Shown one piece after another: positions 23,861 to 35,144 of a stretch of DNA of 64,000 bases; within the stretch, counting starts at the first letter, position 1; every line of letters begins with the position of its first letter. The position numbers and the translations under genes were made by a program. The notes under the pieces are model-generated. The model worked only from the letters and a program-made list of their open reading frames with translations. It ran no database searches and had not been told where the DNA came from. The stretch spans positions 18,292,001 through 18,356,000 of the forward strand of contig NC_090280.1 in assembly GCF_037392515.1 (NCBI RefSeq), in the 5' to 3' direction. The stretch comes from Haliotis asinina (taxonomy: Eukaryota > Mollusca > Gastropoda > Lepetellida > Haliotidae).

Positions 23861-24110
23861 AGTTTACCACGAGGATTCATCAAAACAGATATCTCTATGT
23901 CAGACTAAGTCTGAGTAGACATTTCAGACTACATCAAGGCAGTTATTGAACGTGAGACAAAATGGCGGTAGATATTTCAGCATGAGTCTGTATGAAGGTA
24001 AATTTGTCACATTATCCTTCATCAAGACAAATATTTCAACAAGATTCTACAGGAAGACAGATATTTTAACGTAGGACTACACGAAAGCAGATATTTCAAC
24101 AGCAGATGGC
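23861..24110. repeat. Decayed edge of the 30-bp minisatellite
   Basis: tatttcaac and ctacatcaag words recur irregularly (for example 23920, 24025, 24090) with accumulating substitutions. Confidence 0.5.
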
Positions 24111-24671
24111 AGGTATTATAGATGTGATCAGACAAACAATAGTCAGTGGAGTCTCTGGATCAATCCGTCTCAAGTATTTTCGTCCCGACTGCACAACAAG
24201 ACTGTCTGAGAGGAGCTTAGCAGCACTGTAGCAACAGGTCATACCGTTTTGTCTTTGGTAATGCTCAGCTCAGTGAGTATGGTTTTATTTCAGTAATGTC
24301 ATGGATGGGTCATACCACAAATGTCACGGTACCTTGTCCCAAGTTTAATGCATGTTGCTGTACCCGCGCTGTGTAGCTTTAATACATCACAGTGCATCGT
24401 TAAACGACAGAAAATACCCGACCAAAACATAATCCCAATTCAAGAAACAGCGAAAGGCAGCAAAGCGCGTTCGACTTGTACTACCGTTTCCAGATACTTA
24501 AATGTTTGGAATAGAGCGGAGATAAACTGGGATTAGCAAAACTTGTTTGATACACTGCTTCTACAATCTACATACATATCCACTCATTAATGATACTTTT
24601 CTTGACATTAACTTTGAATAAATGGTGTGATATTTTAAGACTATTTTATCAACGACTGAGACCCAGGTCAA

Positions 24672-24883
24672 CCGTGAAGATATGGCTCAGAATGGGTCTT
24701 TAGTAACCCATGCTTGTCGTAAGACGCGGCTAACGGAATCAGGAGGTAAGGCTCGCTGATACATACCCCAATTGCATAGGTCGATGCTCATGGTACTGAT
24801 CACCCTATTGTCTGGTCCAGTTTCGATTAATTGCAAGCCACCGCAGAAAACTAGAATATTGCTGAGTGCGGTGTTGAAAATAC
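24672..24883 (+). repeat. SINE-B
   Basis: acccatgcttgtcgtaagac, ggtcgatgctcatggtactg and tattgctgagtgcggtgttg. Confidence 0.8.
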
Positions 24884-25189
24884 AAACAAATAAGGACAAA
24901 AAAGAAAAGAAAAAGAAAGGGTTTGAAGATTATGTTCCTGGCGGTCGGGCATGAGGAGATTGACAGACTCGTTACTGTTTAGTAACGGGGAACCTTGTTT
25001 GACTGTAGCGTGGTATCTCATTCGGAATGCACATCAGCACATATTTGCACATGGTCGCAACACAAACATCAGGAACAAAACATGCAAGAAACAGTTTGTG
25101 CGCTGAGATAAGCAGAGGTCAGATAGAATTAAACTAAGATATCAAAGTGCATAAAAAAGCAATTTGAAACTACAATCAGTAGTTAAAGT

Positions 25190-25245
25190 CACACACACAC
25201 ACATTCTCTCTCTCTCTTTCTTTCTCTCTCTCTCTCACACATACC
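25190..25245. repeat. (AC)n/(TC)n compound microsatellite
   Basis: A short acacac run followed by tctc with ttt interruptions. Confidence 0.9.
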
Positions 25246-25786
25246 ACACATAGCAAGTTTTGGAGACACTACCTATTCCCCTTTCAGATGACGTAATCAT
25301 TAAGGAATTATCTTATTCTAATGTTTTCACTTATTCACACCTGACGCCCAGGGTTCAAACTAAATACTGAACGGTCAAACAAGTGTCAGCATATTGTAAA
25401 CAGTGCCATATCTGGACACATCGTTTCTAAAAAAATAAAATGGGCGTGTCCTTAAAATAACAGTCCAAGTCTAAATATACATGAAGTAATCCATACCTTA
25501 TTACGGGTACTATACTATACTGAACATATTTCATAATGACATTGTCTTGGGGCATACCATTACACGAGAGGTACAAATTGACAGATCGTTTCTCATTTTC
25601 TGCAAGTGTTAAAGACATATTAACTCCAGTGTGTAGTGGCGACTAATATCTCGTTAACCACATTACTCGCACATATAGAATTTTAGATATTTCTTTGCTA
25701 TGATTCCTTAAAATTAACATGGAGGAAGATTTCAAACATTGGACACCAAGAATGTGGTAATGCTAAGTACCTCGAACATGTTTAAT

Positions 25787-26080
25787 TCTTTTGTTTTTCA
25801 ACAGGTTTGGATAGACATTCGGTCACAGTTTCGAGAGATTATGGTTTCCTAATGAAATGCACGATCGGCGAACAATCGTCAACAATCATGTATTCAAAAT
25901 TAAATGTTATGTTTGAGAACTATATTTTCTGTTCTGTGTGTGCATTTTCCTGTTTTTCAATAGGTCTGGACATATATTCGGTGACTGTTTCCAGTCATTA
26001 ACACTTTCCCACGGAAAACATCACGCACGATTTGTGAATAATCATGCATTGAAAATAGAATTTTAGTTTGATTTAGTTTA
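25787..26080. repeat. Tandem duplication of a ~157-bp segment
   Basis: tttttcaacaggtttggata (25794) and tttttcaataggtctggaca (25953) begin two diverged copies. Both continue through attcggt, a second block with tttcc, and catgnattnaaaat. Both copies carry an acceptor-like ttttcaayag. Confidence 0.65.
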
Positions 26081-26407
26081 ATTCTAAACATTCTTTCTGT
26101 TTCATGAATAAATACATGATAAGCCGATTTTCTACCTCTGCACAGACACAGAAATACATTTGTTAATGGTTAGAAGCTCAACCAGTTCTTTACAATAAGA
26201 ACAGATTCCGAATATAATATTTTTAGACTTATGAAACAGAATGAATTCATTGGACAGGTCTGAAAGAAAGGGGAACTTTATTTCTATAATGCAAGGCGGG
26301 TAAGACACGAAAGAGTAGATTGATCATATTGGGGGCAAATCATAGTGAAAAAGAGAACACCCCACCCCAACCCCACCCTTTTCCCCAAATATCATGTTTT
26401 CACTCCT

Positions 26408-26468
26408 TAGTAAGTGAGCATGGTTTTACGCCGCCTAAATATTCTAGCGATATCACGACGGGAAAATG
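26408..26468 (-). repeat. SINE-A, 3' fragment
   Basis: tagtaagtgagcatggtttt and gcgatatcacgacgggaaaa. Confidence 0.65.
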
Positions 26469-26900
26469 GTTGTTAGAGTCTGTGTAAGTACATGTCTGTG
26501 AAAAATGAGATTGATGATGGTTTTTCACGGAGGTCGTGTAAATATTCAGTAACACAGGATATTGATCACTTTGGGAAATACCCAACCTAACCCTTTCCCC
26601 CTGAAACTCATATGGCCTCTACCTTGAGAAACACCATGAACGTACAAACAGTAAGGAGTCTAGTAGTTTTAGGAGGGAAACACAAAACACTTTCCCTGGA
26701 AAATGATTCCTCCTCATGAAATATTTAGAACGCACAACGAATAGTAAGCCTAAGGAATTGTCAGCGTGTGTGGGTAAATTCCGTAAATCAGGATGTTGAT
26801 GATTTTGTTTTTTTTAACATCACTCAGTCCTGTCCCCGAAAATCAGCTGATTCCGCACTAGATACAGAAGGATTGTATACACTGTAACTTGTGTTGTTAG

Positions 26901-27244
26901 GGTATGTGTTTGCGAGCACTCCCCTATACTGTACTCACCAGTCTTCGCCCAGCACCCCTACAGCAGTCCTACAGCGGAGTATCCGGGAGGGTCGGGTAAC
27001 TACCACCCCACCGTCACTCATTGCTGCTCCACCAGCGTCTAGACCATCACCGTATATCCACCTGCAGTCTTCTTCCCCCTGCGTGTACCAGCGGACCGAT
27101 ATAGACCGTCCAGTCGTATCACAGCCACGCAGTGCAACACTCGCTACCGTCCAACCAAGTTGGCAGGGCTTGTCGTATGATAATAACCCTATAAAACTTA
27201 ACGATTATTGGAGAGTTGCACTACTGAGAAAGGACAACTGTTAA
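26901..27244 (+). CDS. GC-rich open region, possible terminal exon; strand unresolved
   Basis: A plus-strand frame stays open to a TAA at 27242. It follows a plausible acceptor (gtgttgttag) and encodes a Ser/Thr/Pro-rich segment that ends PIKLNDYWRVALLRKDNC. A second plus frame is open as far as about 27048 and encodes HPYSSPTAEYPGGSGNYHPT. The minus strand is also open for roughly 80 codons, containing MSDGGVVVTRP and ending at a strong donor (GACTG|GTGAGTAC) near 26939. The GC content is clearly above the neighbourhood. It could be a real exon on either strand, or a GC-rich repeat piece with few stop codons. No family is recognised. Confidence 0.3.
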
Positions 27245-27309
27245 TGTAACATGAATAACGATTGGGGCGTAAATTAGCCCAACCTTCTCACATGTTTGGA
27301 ATGCCGGTT

Positions 27310-27397
27310 TGTCTTTAGGCCACTGATTGTGGCCCAGTGGACAGCCAGTAGAGTGAGAGGTCGGTGTTCGATCCCCGCGTTTGAAGAATGGCGTTAC
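27310..27397 (+). repeat. tRNA-like SINE head
   Basis: tgtggcccagtggacagcca (A-box-like) and tcggtgttcgatccccgcgt (B-box-like). It runs into the gagt expansion. Confidence 0.5.
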
Positions 27398-27460
27398 AGT
27401 GAGCGAGTGAGTGAGTGAGTGAGTGAGTGAGTGAGTGAGTGAGTGAGTGAGTGAGTGAGT
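27398..27460. repeat. (GAGT)n expansion at a SINE tail
   Basis: About fifteen gagt units join directly to gtgagttta, the inverted tail of the adjacent SINE-B, so the microsatellite grew from a SINE tail. Confidence 0.9.
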
Positions 27461-27576
27461 TTAGTCAGCGAGTTTGACCATCCGATCTCGTCAGTCGCCT
27501 CTTACGACAAGCATAGTCGGCGTTTGTGGCAAGCATGGGTTGCTGAAGATCTATTCTACCCAGGATCTTCACGGAT
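27461..27576 (-). repeat. SINE-B, duplicated-head subtype, internally deleted
   Basis: The tail-side half is missing. The head carries the extra segment ggcgtttgtggcaagcatgg between cttacgacaagcat and gggttgctgaagatct. Confidence 0.75.
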
Positions 27577-27737
27577 CAAAAGCGCTGGAAGGTATATTTG
27601 CACTAGTTATGTGTGTGTCCGAGTACCGAATCAATGTAATATATGCAGTAATTAAGCGAGCATAATAGTCACATAATATAGAATAATGCTGACGACGATG
27701 ATTATGATGATGAAGATGGAGGTTATAATGATAATCT

Positions 27738-27778
27738 CTCCAGTGTTGCTGAAAAGCGGCGTAAAACCATACTCACTT
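27738..27778 (+). repeat. SINE-A, tail fragment
   Basis: tgctgaaaagcggcgtaaaa with ccatactcac. Confidence 0.55.
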
Positions 27779-28016
27779 GCACAGGGCTGTGCTTCAATGG
27801 CATGATTTTTATGAAAATACATTGGATGACATTACTTCAATTCAATGCAGTTCATGCGAATACATATCAAATGAATGACATGCCACAAACACGTATTTGC
27901 ACTTCCATTGACTTGCGTGACTGCAAAAGGGCCTCGCGTTAATACTCTTATACAAGTGCTCATGCATAAACAGTTCCGTGACATAATATTGTAATAAAAA
28001 GGAACCGTTTGACCGG

Positions 28017-28446
28017 TGGGTAAAGAAGAAGAGGAGGAGGTGCAGAAAATGGAGAAGTGTAAGTTTAAGGAGAGCGTGAAGAAAGGAGGAGGGCGCGAAG
28101 AAGAACATGAAACGAATGAGAAGAAATAGAAGATGAGGAGACTAGGGAGGAATTGAAGTAGAATTAGATGAAGGTGGAGAAGCAGGAGAGGAGAAAAAGG
28201 AGAAGAGTTGGAGGAATTGAAGAGCAGATGAAAGTGAGAAGAAGAGTTGGGGACGGAGGAGGGGTAGATGACACGAAGGGGAGAAGAAGAGGAGTTGGAG
28301 AAGTAGACGAGGCGACTAAGTAGGAGGCGGGAAACTATAAGAGGAGATGAAGGAGGAGATTCAAAGTTAGCGAGGAAATGGAGAGCAGGAGAAGAGGGAT
28401 GAAAAGGGGGGAAGGTAAGATGAAGAAAACAACAATTAACGAAGAG
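28017..28446. repeat. 430-bp polypurine tract
   Basis: The plus strand is almost entirely A and G (gaagaagaggaggagg-type words), with only scattered pyrimidines. No regular repeat unit. It is capable in principle of triplex (H-DNA) structure. Confidence 0.85.
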
Positions 28447-28819
28447 AATACAAACGAATCAATGTGAACTTGTCCGATCATTCCTGACCTGAGTTGACCT
28501 GAACTTTCAACATATTCATTAGGACACGGGGGACAGACCCGAGATCATGAAGGTTACTAAATACCCAACCCCGAACATCAACGTTGTCCATCACAGGAAC
28601 CACCCAGTCACTCCTTCTAATCCGAACTCTCACCGAGAGACCGAGATTATGTCGACTGCGACTCCGAATTTGAACTCTCCAAAACCATATTTCACATTTA
28701 ATCCACACGACAAAAATGTTTTAAGAGTATTTACCCCCATGTCTCTACCCGATATAAATATTGATGGGATTTTCTCGAATGTCAGATCCAATAACATTAT
28801 TGAAGTACTCGTCAAGTAA

Positions 28820-29530
28820 ATAGCATTGCGGGTCTGGACAGCAGTCGATATTTACAGGTTAATTGACAGTTGAATAGAGGAGTAATCCATACGCACCTTG
28901 GTGATGTGATATATGAAGTTTATAAACTACTTTGAAGCTTGTAATGTTTTCATCTTAAAGGCGCCCTCTCTGTGCGAATTCTGGTTCAGAATGGGCTCTA
29001 GTAGCCCTGATGGCCAGATCCAGTGATTTAGCAGACTGAATGAAATCAAATCCCAAATATGTTCATGATGTTCATGATGTCAGTCACTAGGTTTACTTGA
29101 TTATTTACAGTCTGTTCACTAACAAGTGGGATACTACACCAGAGGCAGTTTGGTAACCCACGCTGAAGACATGGGTTAGCTACTGACCGCCCTTTTTAAA
29201 TCAGATATATACGAATTGCATCATGTTCAAATAATAACGGTTGCTCCCCGAGTTGTGCTATGAGCCCTATGTGGTGCACTGTACTGCGGAGTAATTTTGC
29301 ACTCATTCATTATATACTGGCGTCATAACAATGCATCTATATGATCGTCTTCTGATGAACTTAAATTGCAACCCTGCACGTAAAGGACGTATATATTTGA
29401 GGAATTGTAACCATAACAATTAAACGATTGAATATGTTTACAGGAATGTATGTATTATTTGTTTTATTGCTTCAGGTGACTATCACATTACACAACACAG
29501 ATGTGGCCCTTATACATAACCTGATAGTGG
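28820..29530. other. No gene seen
   Basis: AT-rich, with faint SINE-B words at about 28985 and 29100, too decayed to call. Confidence 0.45.
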
Positions 29531-29539
29531 CTGATGTGT

Positions 29540-29767
29540 TGTTTAACTCCGTACGCAGCAGTATTCCAACCACATCGTGGGTCTGCAAATACTACAACCT
29601 TGACCAGGCAATCTAGTGATCGACAGCATGAACATAGATCTACGCAACTGGGATATGATATCATGTATCACCCAAGTCAAATATCCTGGCCACCCGATCC
29701 CGTTAGTCGCCTCTTACGACAAACATGTGTTACTGAAGATCAATTCTAACTCGGATCTTCATGGGTC
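29540..29767 (-). repeat. SINE-B
   Basis: aacatagatctacgcaactg, gatcccgttagtcgcctctt and tcggatcttcatgggtcc. Confidence 0.8.
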
Positions 29768-30637
29768 CAGTCGGATAGACAAACAAGTATGCGATTTATA
29801 GAGTAATCTTTTAAAATCACTTTAAATGTAAAGAGAATTATGTGGAGGGGGCGAAATACAACGAGAAAACCCGAATGGGTTGCTTTTAGCCCGATTATGT
29901 GAACTTTGCTCTATTCACGGGACCAACTCCCGCGACTAGTTATCGTATAGCTTTGTCCTTGGCCTTCTGGGACACCGCCTTTAAGATTTCCCTTACAGAG
30001 CATAACCGCGTTAGTTTACAGCAAATAAGCACACACACTTTCAATACGGTTGTTATTACTGAGTATAATGGTTTATTAAGAGGTGATTTATTGCCACATG
30101 GTGGCTTGGAACGAGAACTCAATATCAGAAGAAACACAAATGGCCTTTTCTAGTTAATAGATCACACAGACCGTTTAATGAATGCCGACACATAGGTCGA
30201 TGAGATTAAGCAGGATACGTAATAATGGCTTTAATGTCTCCCTAACTTCAATAGATTATAAATCTGTCTTCGTTAGACAGTGGCGAACAATTTGGGACGT
30301 TAAACATTGATTGAGCAAAGTAGGGTTTTAATGCAAGATGCCGTTTCCAGTGCTACGCGTTTAACGTTCCCGGATCGAGCATTTGACCGTAACAAAACGT
30401 TTGCTAGATGTTGCCGTAAATTTTTTACCATAAAACCGAAAAAGGTGGATAGTGGTCTGAGGTGGCACAATTCACCGTGCAGAGTTGCGGTCCTTGGGTG
30501 TGCCAGAAATATCTTTTTTTGTTTGGGCGCCAAATACCTTGATCAAATCGTTTTTATTTCTTTTATCACATACTGTTCTGTCGGCGTTAAAGTTAACTTA
30601 AACGTAAGTCAGTCGCGTTTGCCTTTCATTCCTAAAT

Positions 30638-30787
30638 GGGGTCGGCTGGGTGGCATTGGGGTCAAAGCGTTGGCTTGTCACGCTGAAGTCCGGTGTTCAA
30701 TTCCCCAGATGTATGAGCCCCATTTGTGGTGTCGCTCGTCGTGATACGTCTTGAATATTGCTAAAAGCGGTGTAAAACTAAACTCAA
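30638..30787 (+). repeat. SINE-A, near full
   Basis: ggcttgtcacgctgaagtcc, ggtgttcaattcccc B box and tgctaaaagcggtgtaaaac. Confidence 0.85.
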
Positions 30788-31369
30788 TCCTAATTATTCC
30801 AGTGAAATTGAAACGATTCAAAAAGGCCCTATATCATTCCCAGATCATTGTACTTATATCCCATGATAGTTCATGGAGTGAAAAACAGGGACGGTATTTA
30901 CAAAACAGGTTAGACATTTTTATATGCCATAAATATTCTGAATTTAAAAGGAGTCTGTTCCACAAATAGTTAAATTATGAATATGCTTAAGTATATGTTC
31001 ATATAGCGTGTTGGTGGTTAGTATAGATTCTTGGTACTTAGTTTTTCCATGAAAATATTCTTAAAATGCTATCCAATTTGTCAGAAATAGGCACCCTCGA
31101 TAATCATGACTCGATTAAAAGCTGTTCCAGTATAGAGATAGAAATAAGACTTTTGTAAACAAAGAACAAAAAGTGAGTCAGTGATTGGTTTAAGATACAC
31201 TCCCAGCACTTCTCATTCTCATGCAAAGACAGGACCTCCAAAGGATGTACCAACCCTGTTGTGTTCCGCTGAAGGCGAAGTCTATTGAACAACGAAGTGG
31301 ATTTTGTTCTTCAGTCATGCTTCCACGTAAGAAAATTTTCATTTTCTCTCAGTCACATTTTCGTTTCAT

Positions 31370-31613
31370 TTAATAGTTACTCTCAGTTAGTTTTCCACTC
31401 AGCGAAAAGTTCACTTTGGTCTCAGCTACGAGTTACTCTGAGTTTGACTTTGCTCTCACTTACTAGTTAGTCTAAGAATTTCACTTTGCTCTCAGCTAGG
31501 AGTTAGTCTCAGAATTTCACTTTGCTCTCACTTACTAGTTAGTCTCAGAGGTTCACTTTGCTCTCAGCTAGGAGTTAGTCTCAGAATTTCACTTTGGTCT
31601 TAGCTAATTGACC
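31370..31613. repeat. 36-bp minisatellite, left of the LINE
   Basis: Units such as agttagtctcagaatttcac plus tttgctctcagctagg recur every 36 bp (31501, 31537, 31573), alternating cagctagg and cacttact versions. Confidence 0.8.
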
Positions 31614-32957
31614 AAGATATTTGAGAAGGCTATGCATGTGAGGCTAAAAGACCATCTCTCCAAACATCTTCTTCTTAATGAATTCCAGTCAGCGTGTCAG
31701 AAATATTACAAAAACTGCCCTAGTGCAAGTGACAAATGAGCCTCGTTACACTGTCTATGAGTTATGGTTGCTGCTCTGGTATTGTTGGATCTCCCTGCGG
31801 TCTCCGACACAATCGACCACCTTTGTTGGCTGTCCAGGCTCAAACAACAGTACGTACTTGAAGGCCATGCCCTTCAATTGTTTACATCTTATCTGTCTGG
31901 TCGAGAGCAATCAGTTGTGGTTGGTAGTGAGAGATCGAAAGGCGCTGTGGTGTGCCACAGGGGTCAGTCCTAGGTCCGGTCCTGTTTGTGTTGTATACTG
32001 GATATGTTGGGAAGATTATTACAGACCACACAGTTTCTCACCATACCTATGCTGATGACGCCCAGCGCCTGAAAGCATTTTATGTGTCTGATTTCTCCAC
32101 ATCTCTTCCCTGCATAGCTGAATGTACACAGGACATCAAGTGATAAATGACAGCCATATGCATAAACTTAATGACGCAAAGACAGAAGCAGTTCTCGTTG
32201 GTACAAAGCCACACTTTAACAAAGTCAAAATCGACTTCCTTACAGCCGCAGACGTCAATTTCTCTGACCCGGTTAAATATCTGAGTGTCCACATCGACTC
32301 TTCTTCGACCCCGGATGCTTATGTTTATGTTTGAGCAGGACCTGCTACTATCACCTGAAATCCATTGGTAACATTCGGCAATATCTGACAACTGCAGCAA
32401 CTGGAGCCCTTGTTCGAGCCGTGTCACATTGAGACGTGACTACCGCAAAAGCATCTTTTCAGGCCTTAGTTCTAACCTCGATAAGCTTCATAAGATCCAA
32501 AACACTGCCGCCCTCATCATCAGCAAGACAATTAAACGGCCCCATATAACACTTGTGTTGAAAGAACTGCACTGTCTACCTGTTAGGGCCAGAGTTGACT
32601 TTAAGATCCTCTGCCTGACACACAAGTGCCTCCATGGTTTGACTCCCCCTACTTGTCTGAACTAATTCATCCGTATGTCCCCGAACGCAACTTGCAACAC
32701 ACAAAATTGGCTGGTCATCCCATCCTAAAAACTGAAATCCTTTAGATGCCGATCGTTCTTGTACTCTGCACCTGTGCTTTGGAACTCTCGCCCTTGTGCG
32801 ATTAAAAACTTTGACACAACTGACATTTTTATGTTCAGACTTAAAACGCACTTTTTCTCAGCATCTTACTTATGCGTTCAGCTGTAAATACTCCAGTGCA
32901 AATATTCTGCAGCGCTTTGAGCATGCCTTAAGGGGTGGAATAGGCGCTTTATAATAC
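31614..32957 (+). mobile_element. 5'-truncated CR1/L2-like LINE, reverse transcriptase part
   Basis: Frames across this span encode a non-LTR reverse transcriptase in pieces. The order is FEKAMHVRLKDHLSKHLLLN with EFQSA, a degenerate LLDLPAVSDTIDHL, FTSYLSGREQSVVVGS, MPQGSVLGPVLFVLYT, HHTYADDAQ (catalytic YADD), then KLNDAKTEAVL and the C-terminal IQNTAALIISKTIKRPHIT with LHCLPVRARVDFKILCLTHK. These match the Jockey-superfamily (CR1/L2/Daphne type) order. Endonuclease and ORF1 are absent, and several frame changes show it is dead. The 3' end is near ggcgctttataatac. On both sides lie units of the same 36-bp minisatellite, with ggtctyagct at each border. Confidence 0.88.
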
Positions 32958-33040
32958 GCTGGTCTCAGCTGAGCATTACCCTCACAGTTTCACTCTGCGC
33001 TCAGCTAAGAGTTACTCTCAGAACCACAAAAAGTTCAATC
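32958..33040. repeat. 36-bp minisatellite resumes right of the LINE
   Basis: Words ctcagct, agttactctcag and tttcactctg match the left array, so the LINE interrupted it or a neighbouring copy. Confidence 0.7.
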
Positions 33041-33589
33041 CTATGAGTTACTCTTAATTATGAATTTACTAGATAAAAGTATTTCTGTTATAATTCGGAG
33101 AAGTTTTATAACTGTGGCCCGTTTTCTGTTCAAAATACGTTAATAAATATGAGCACCCTGTCAACGTCTGAACTATAACGGACGTGTATTTCAAGAACTA
33201 CGGTAACTGTTTAGAAACGTCGGATTGTCATCCTGTGTTAACACACTGAGGGATTACCCAGATCAATAGATCAGGGTTTTTTTCTGATATTTTTAACCCC
33301 TGACTACAACTAACCAGTAGTGTAGTGGGCGACTTGTCACAGTCTGATCTTCTGGGGCGTGTCGAGTTTTGTAGAAAACGACAAGATTATTATCGGGTAA
33401 TATTGCTATGTACTTGGAAAACAGTATGAAAATTCCTCAATCACACCTGCATGGTTCCTCTAAAGCTCACCTAATCACCTGCACGCATTCTTTCAATACC
33501 ACGCTCAAATCACGCTCACGTCAAAGGCGCCGCAATTAGCAGTGTTAAGTTGCGTCCCTTGGACCATCCCCCTTATCTCAAGTGCTCGC

Positions 33590-33718
33590 GTTTCAGTTGT
33601 TGTGTTAAAGCGTCCGCTCGAAACGACGAAGGCCTGGGTTCGATCCCCAAATGGGTACATGAGTGAGTCTCACTGCTGGTGTCCTTCGCCGTGATATTGC
33701 TGAAATGTTACGCAAAAA
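33590..33718 (+). repeat. SINE-A
   Basis: ctgggttcgatccccaaatg (perfect B box), then cttcgccgtgatattgctga. Confidence 0.8.
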
Positions 33719-34252
33719 ATGAAATGGTGCAGAAAACCTCCCTCACTCTCGAACATGACCTCAGGTGGGCACATCGCCCGAAGCTGCATAAATCTACACC
33801 CGCTGGAGACAGTTTAGGCAGTGTTCAATAAGTCCTCGAGCGGCGGTCAGACTGTGCTTCGACCGGAAGGTTCTTATCGTCCAAGGTTAACCGAGTCCTG
33901 GTTTCCCCGAACAACATTCTCTTTGATAACACCAAGCTTTGTTACCACGTCCAGAGCCACCCGAATTACACAGGTGCAAACAAAAAAATTATCAGCTATT
34001 TCTGTAACCATATTCAACTGACGGTGTTTTGAAATTGCTGGGATAACACAGTTCCTGGAACATAACGACATTTTCCGCGTCCATACGTGCTCAGTTTCAT
34101 TTAAGACGATCAAAAGACGATCATACAGATGTGTTTGAACGAATATAGTTTTACACCGCAGGACCGTACAACACACCATATAGAGCGCATTGTACAGCAC
34201 ATAGAGCTTTTTATCGAGCATTATTTGAACATAATGCAGTTTGGTGTACATA

Positions 34253-34340
34253 TGTGAAGTAGCCTCGCGGTTAAAGTGTTCGCTCGTCACGCTGAAGAAC
34301 CGGTGTAAAAATGCAGCGTAAAAACTAAACACACACTCGC
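34253..34340 (+). repeat. SINE-A, internally deleted
   Basis: The head gttcgctcgtcacgctgaag is joined directly to gcagcgtaaaaactaaacac. Confidence 0.7.
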
Positions 34341-34359
34341 TGACAGTTGAGCAATTTCT

Positions 34360-35060
34360 GTAAACCTTAATATATTGCACTTTCTATTAAATTCCTGCAC
34401 TGTATATTAATGCCCCGACCTTTATGTAAAAAAATGCACTTTATCAACAATCAATATCAATATATTGCCCTTTATATCAAGATCTTGCACTATATGTTAA
34501 TACCCCGTGCTTTATGTCAATAATATGCATTTCTTACTTGTTAATTTATATAATGTCTATCACTTTCTATCAATACATTGTATTTTACAGCGAAATACTA
34601 CACTTAACTATATATTGTGTATAGTGTCAATACTTGCTTGTTATATCAATATTTTACCGTTATGAATAGCCTGCACTTAATATCAATACACCGCACAATT
34701 TTCCCTATTTTGATCCATATTGCAAAATATATTAACAATTCACGTTTTTGTATCATTACCTTATATTTTGAAAGAATATAGATATCACACTCTTGCCCTT
34801 TATATCAATATCCAGATCTTTATATCAGCAGTGTGTAATTCGTGTCAATGTATTGTGCTTTATATCAATACCCCTCAATTTATATAACTTTCTTTGAACT
34901 TTTCATCAGTATCACGCATTGTGTATCAAAATACTTTAGCCAATGTCAACACTTGCATTTTACATCAATACATCCACTTCCTATCAACACCCTCCACTTA
35001 TTATCAAGATATCGCACTTTAGATCTGCACCGCATGTTGATAAAATGTCACATTCATTTC
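34360..35060. repeat. Degenerate AT-rich ~20-bp array
   Basis: Words tgcacttt and atatcaata alternate throughout (34375, 34435, 34465, 34800, 34855, 34965 and others) with irregular spacing of roughly 18-40 bp. Too decayed for a strict consensus by eye. Confidence 0.6.
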
Positions 35061-35061
35061 C

Positions 35062-35141
35062 TCACATTGGTACAATGAGTCAAGCCCATATCTGGTGACT
35101 TCTCCGTAGTAGTGCTGAGTCTGTCTAAAAGCGGAATAAAC
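35062..35141 (+). repeat. SINE-A, 3' half
   Basis: ctcacattggtacaatgagt and tctaaaagcggaataaac. Confidence 0.6.
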
Positions 35142-35144
35142 GTA

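Noticed and set aside
27398-27460. Possible CRISPR-like or regulatory repeat
   Set aside because: Simple gagt expansion from a SINE tail.
28478-28819. Overlapping open frames on both strands
   Set aside because: No motif, no splice context, and amino-acid composition like random DNA.
33874-34380. 168-codon minus-strand frame
   Set aside because: Overlaps a SINE-A remnant and AT-rich repeat; no recognisable domain.
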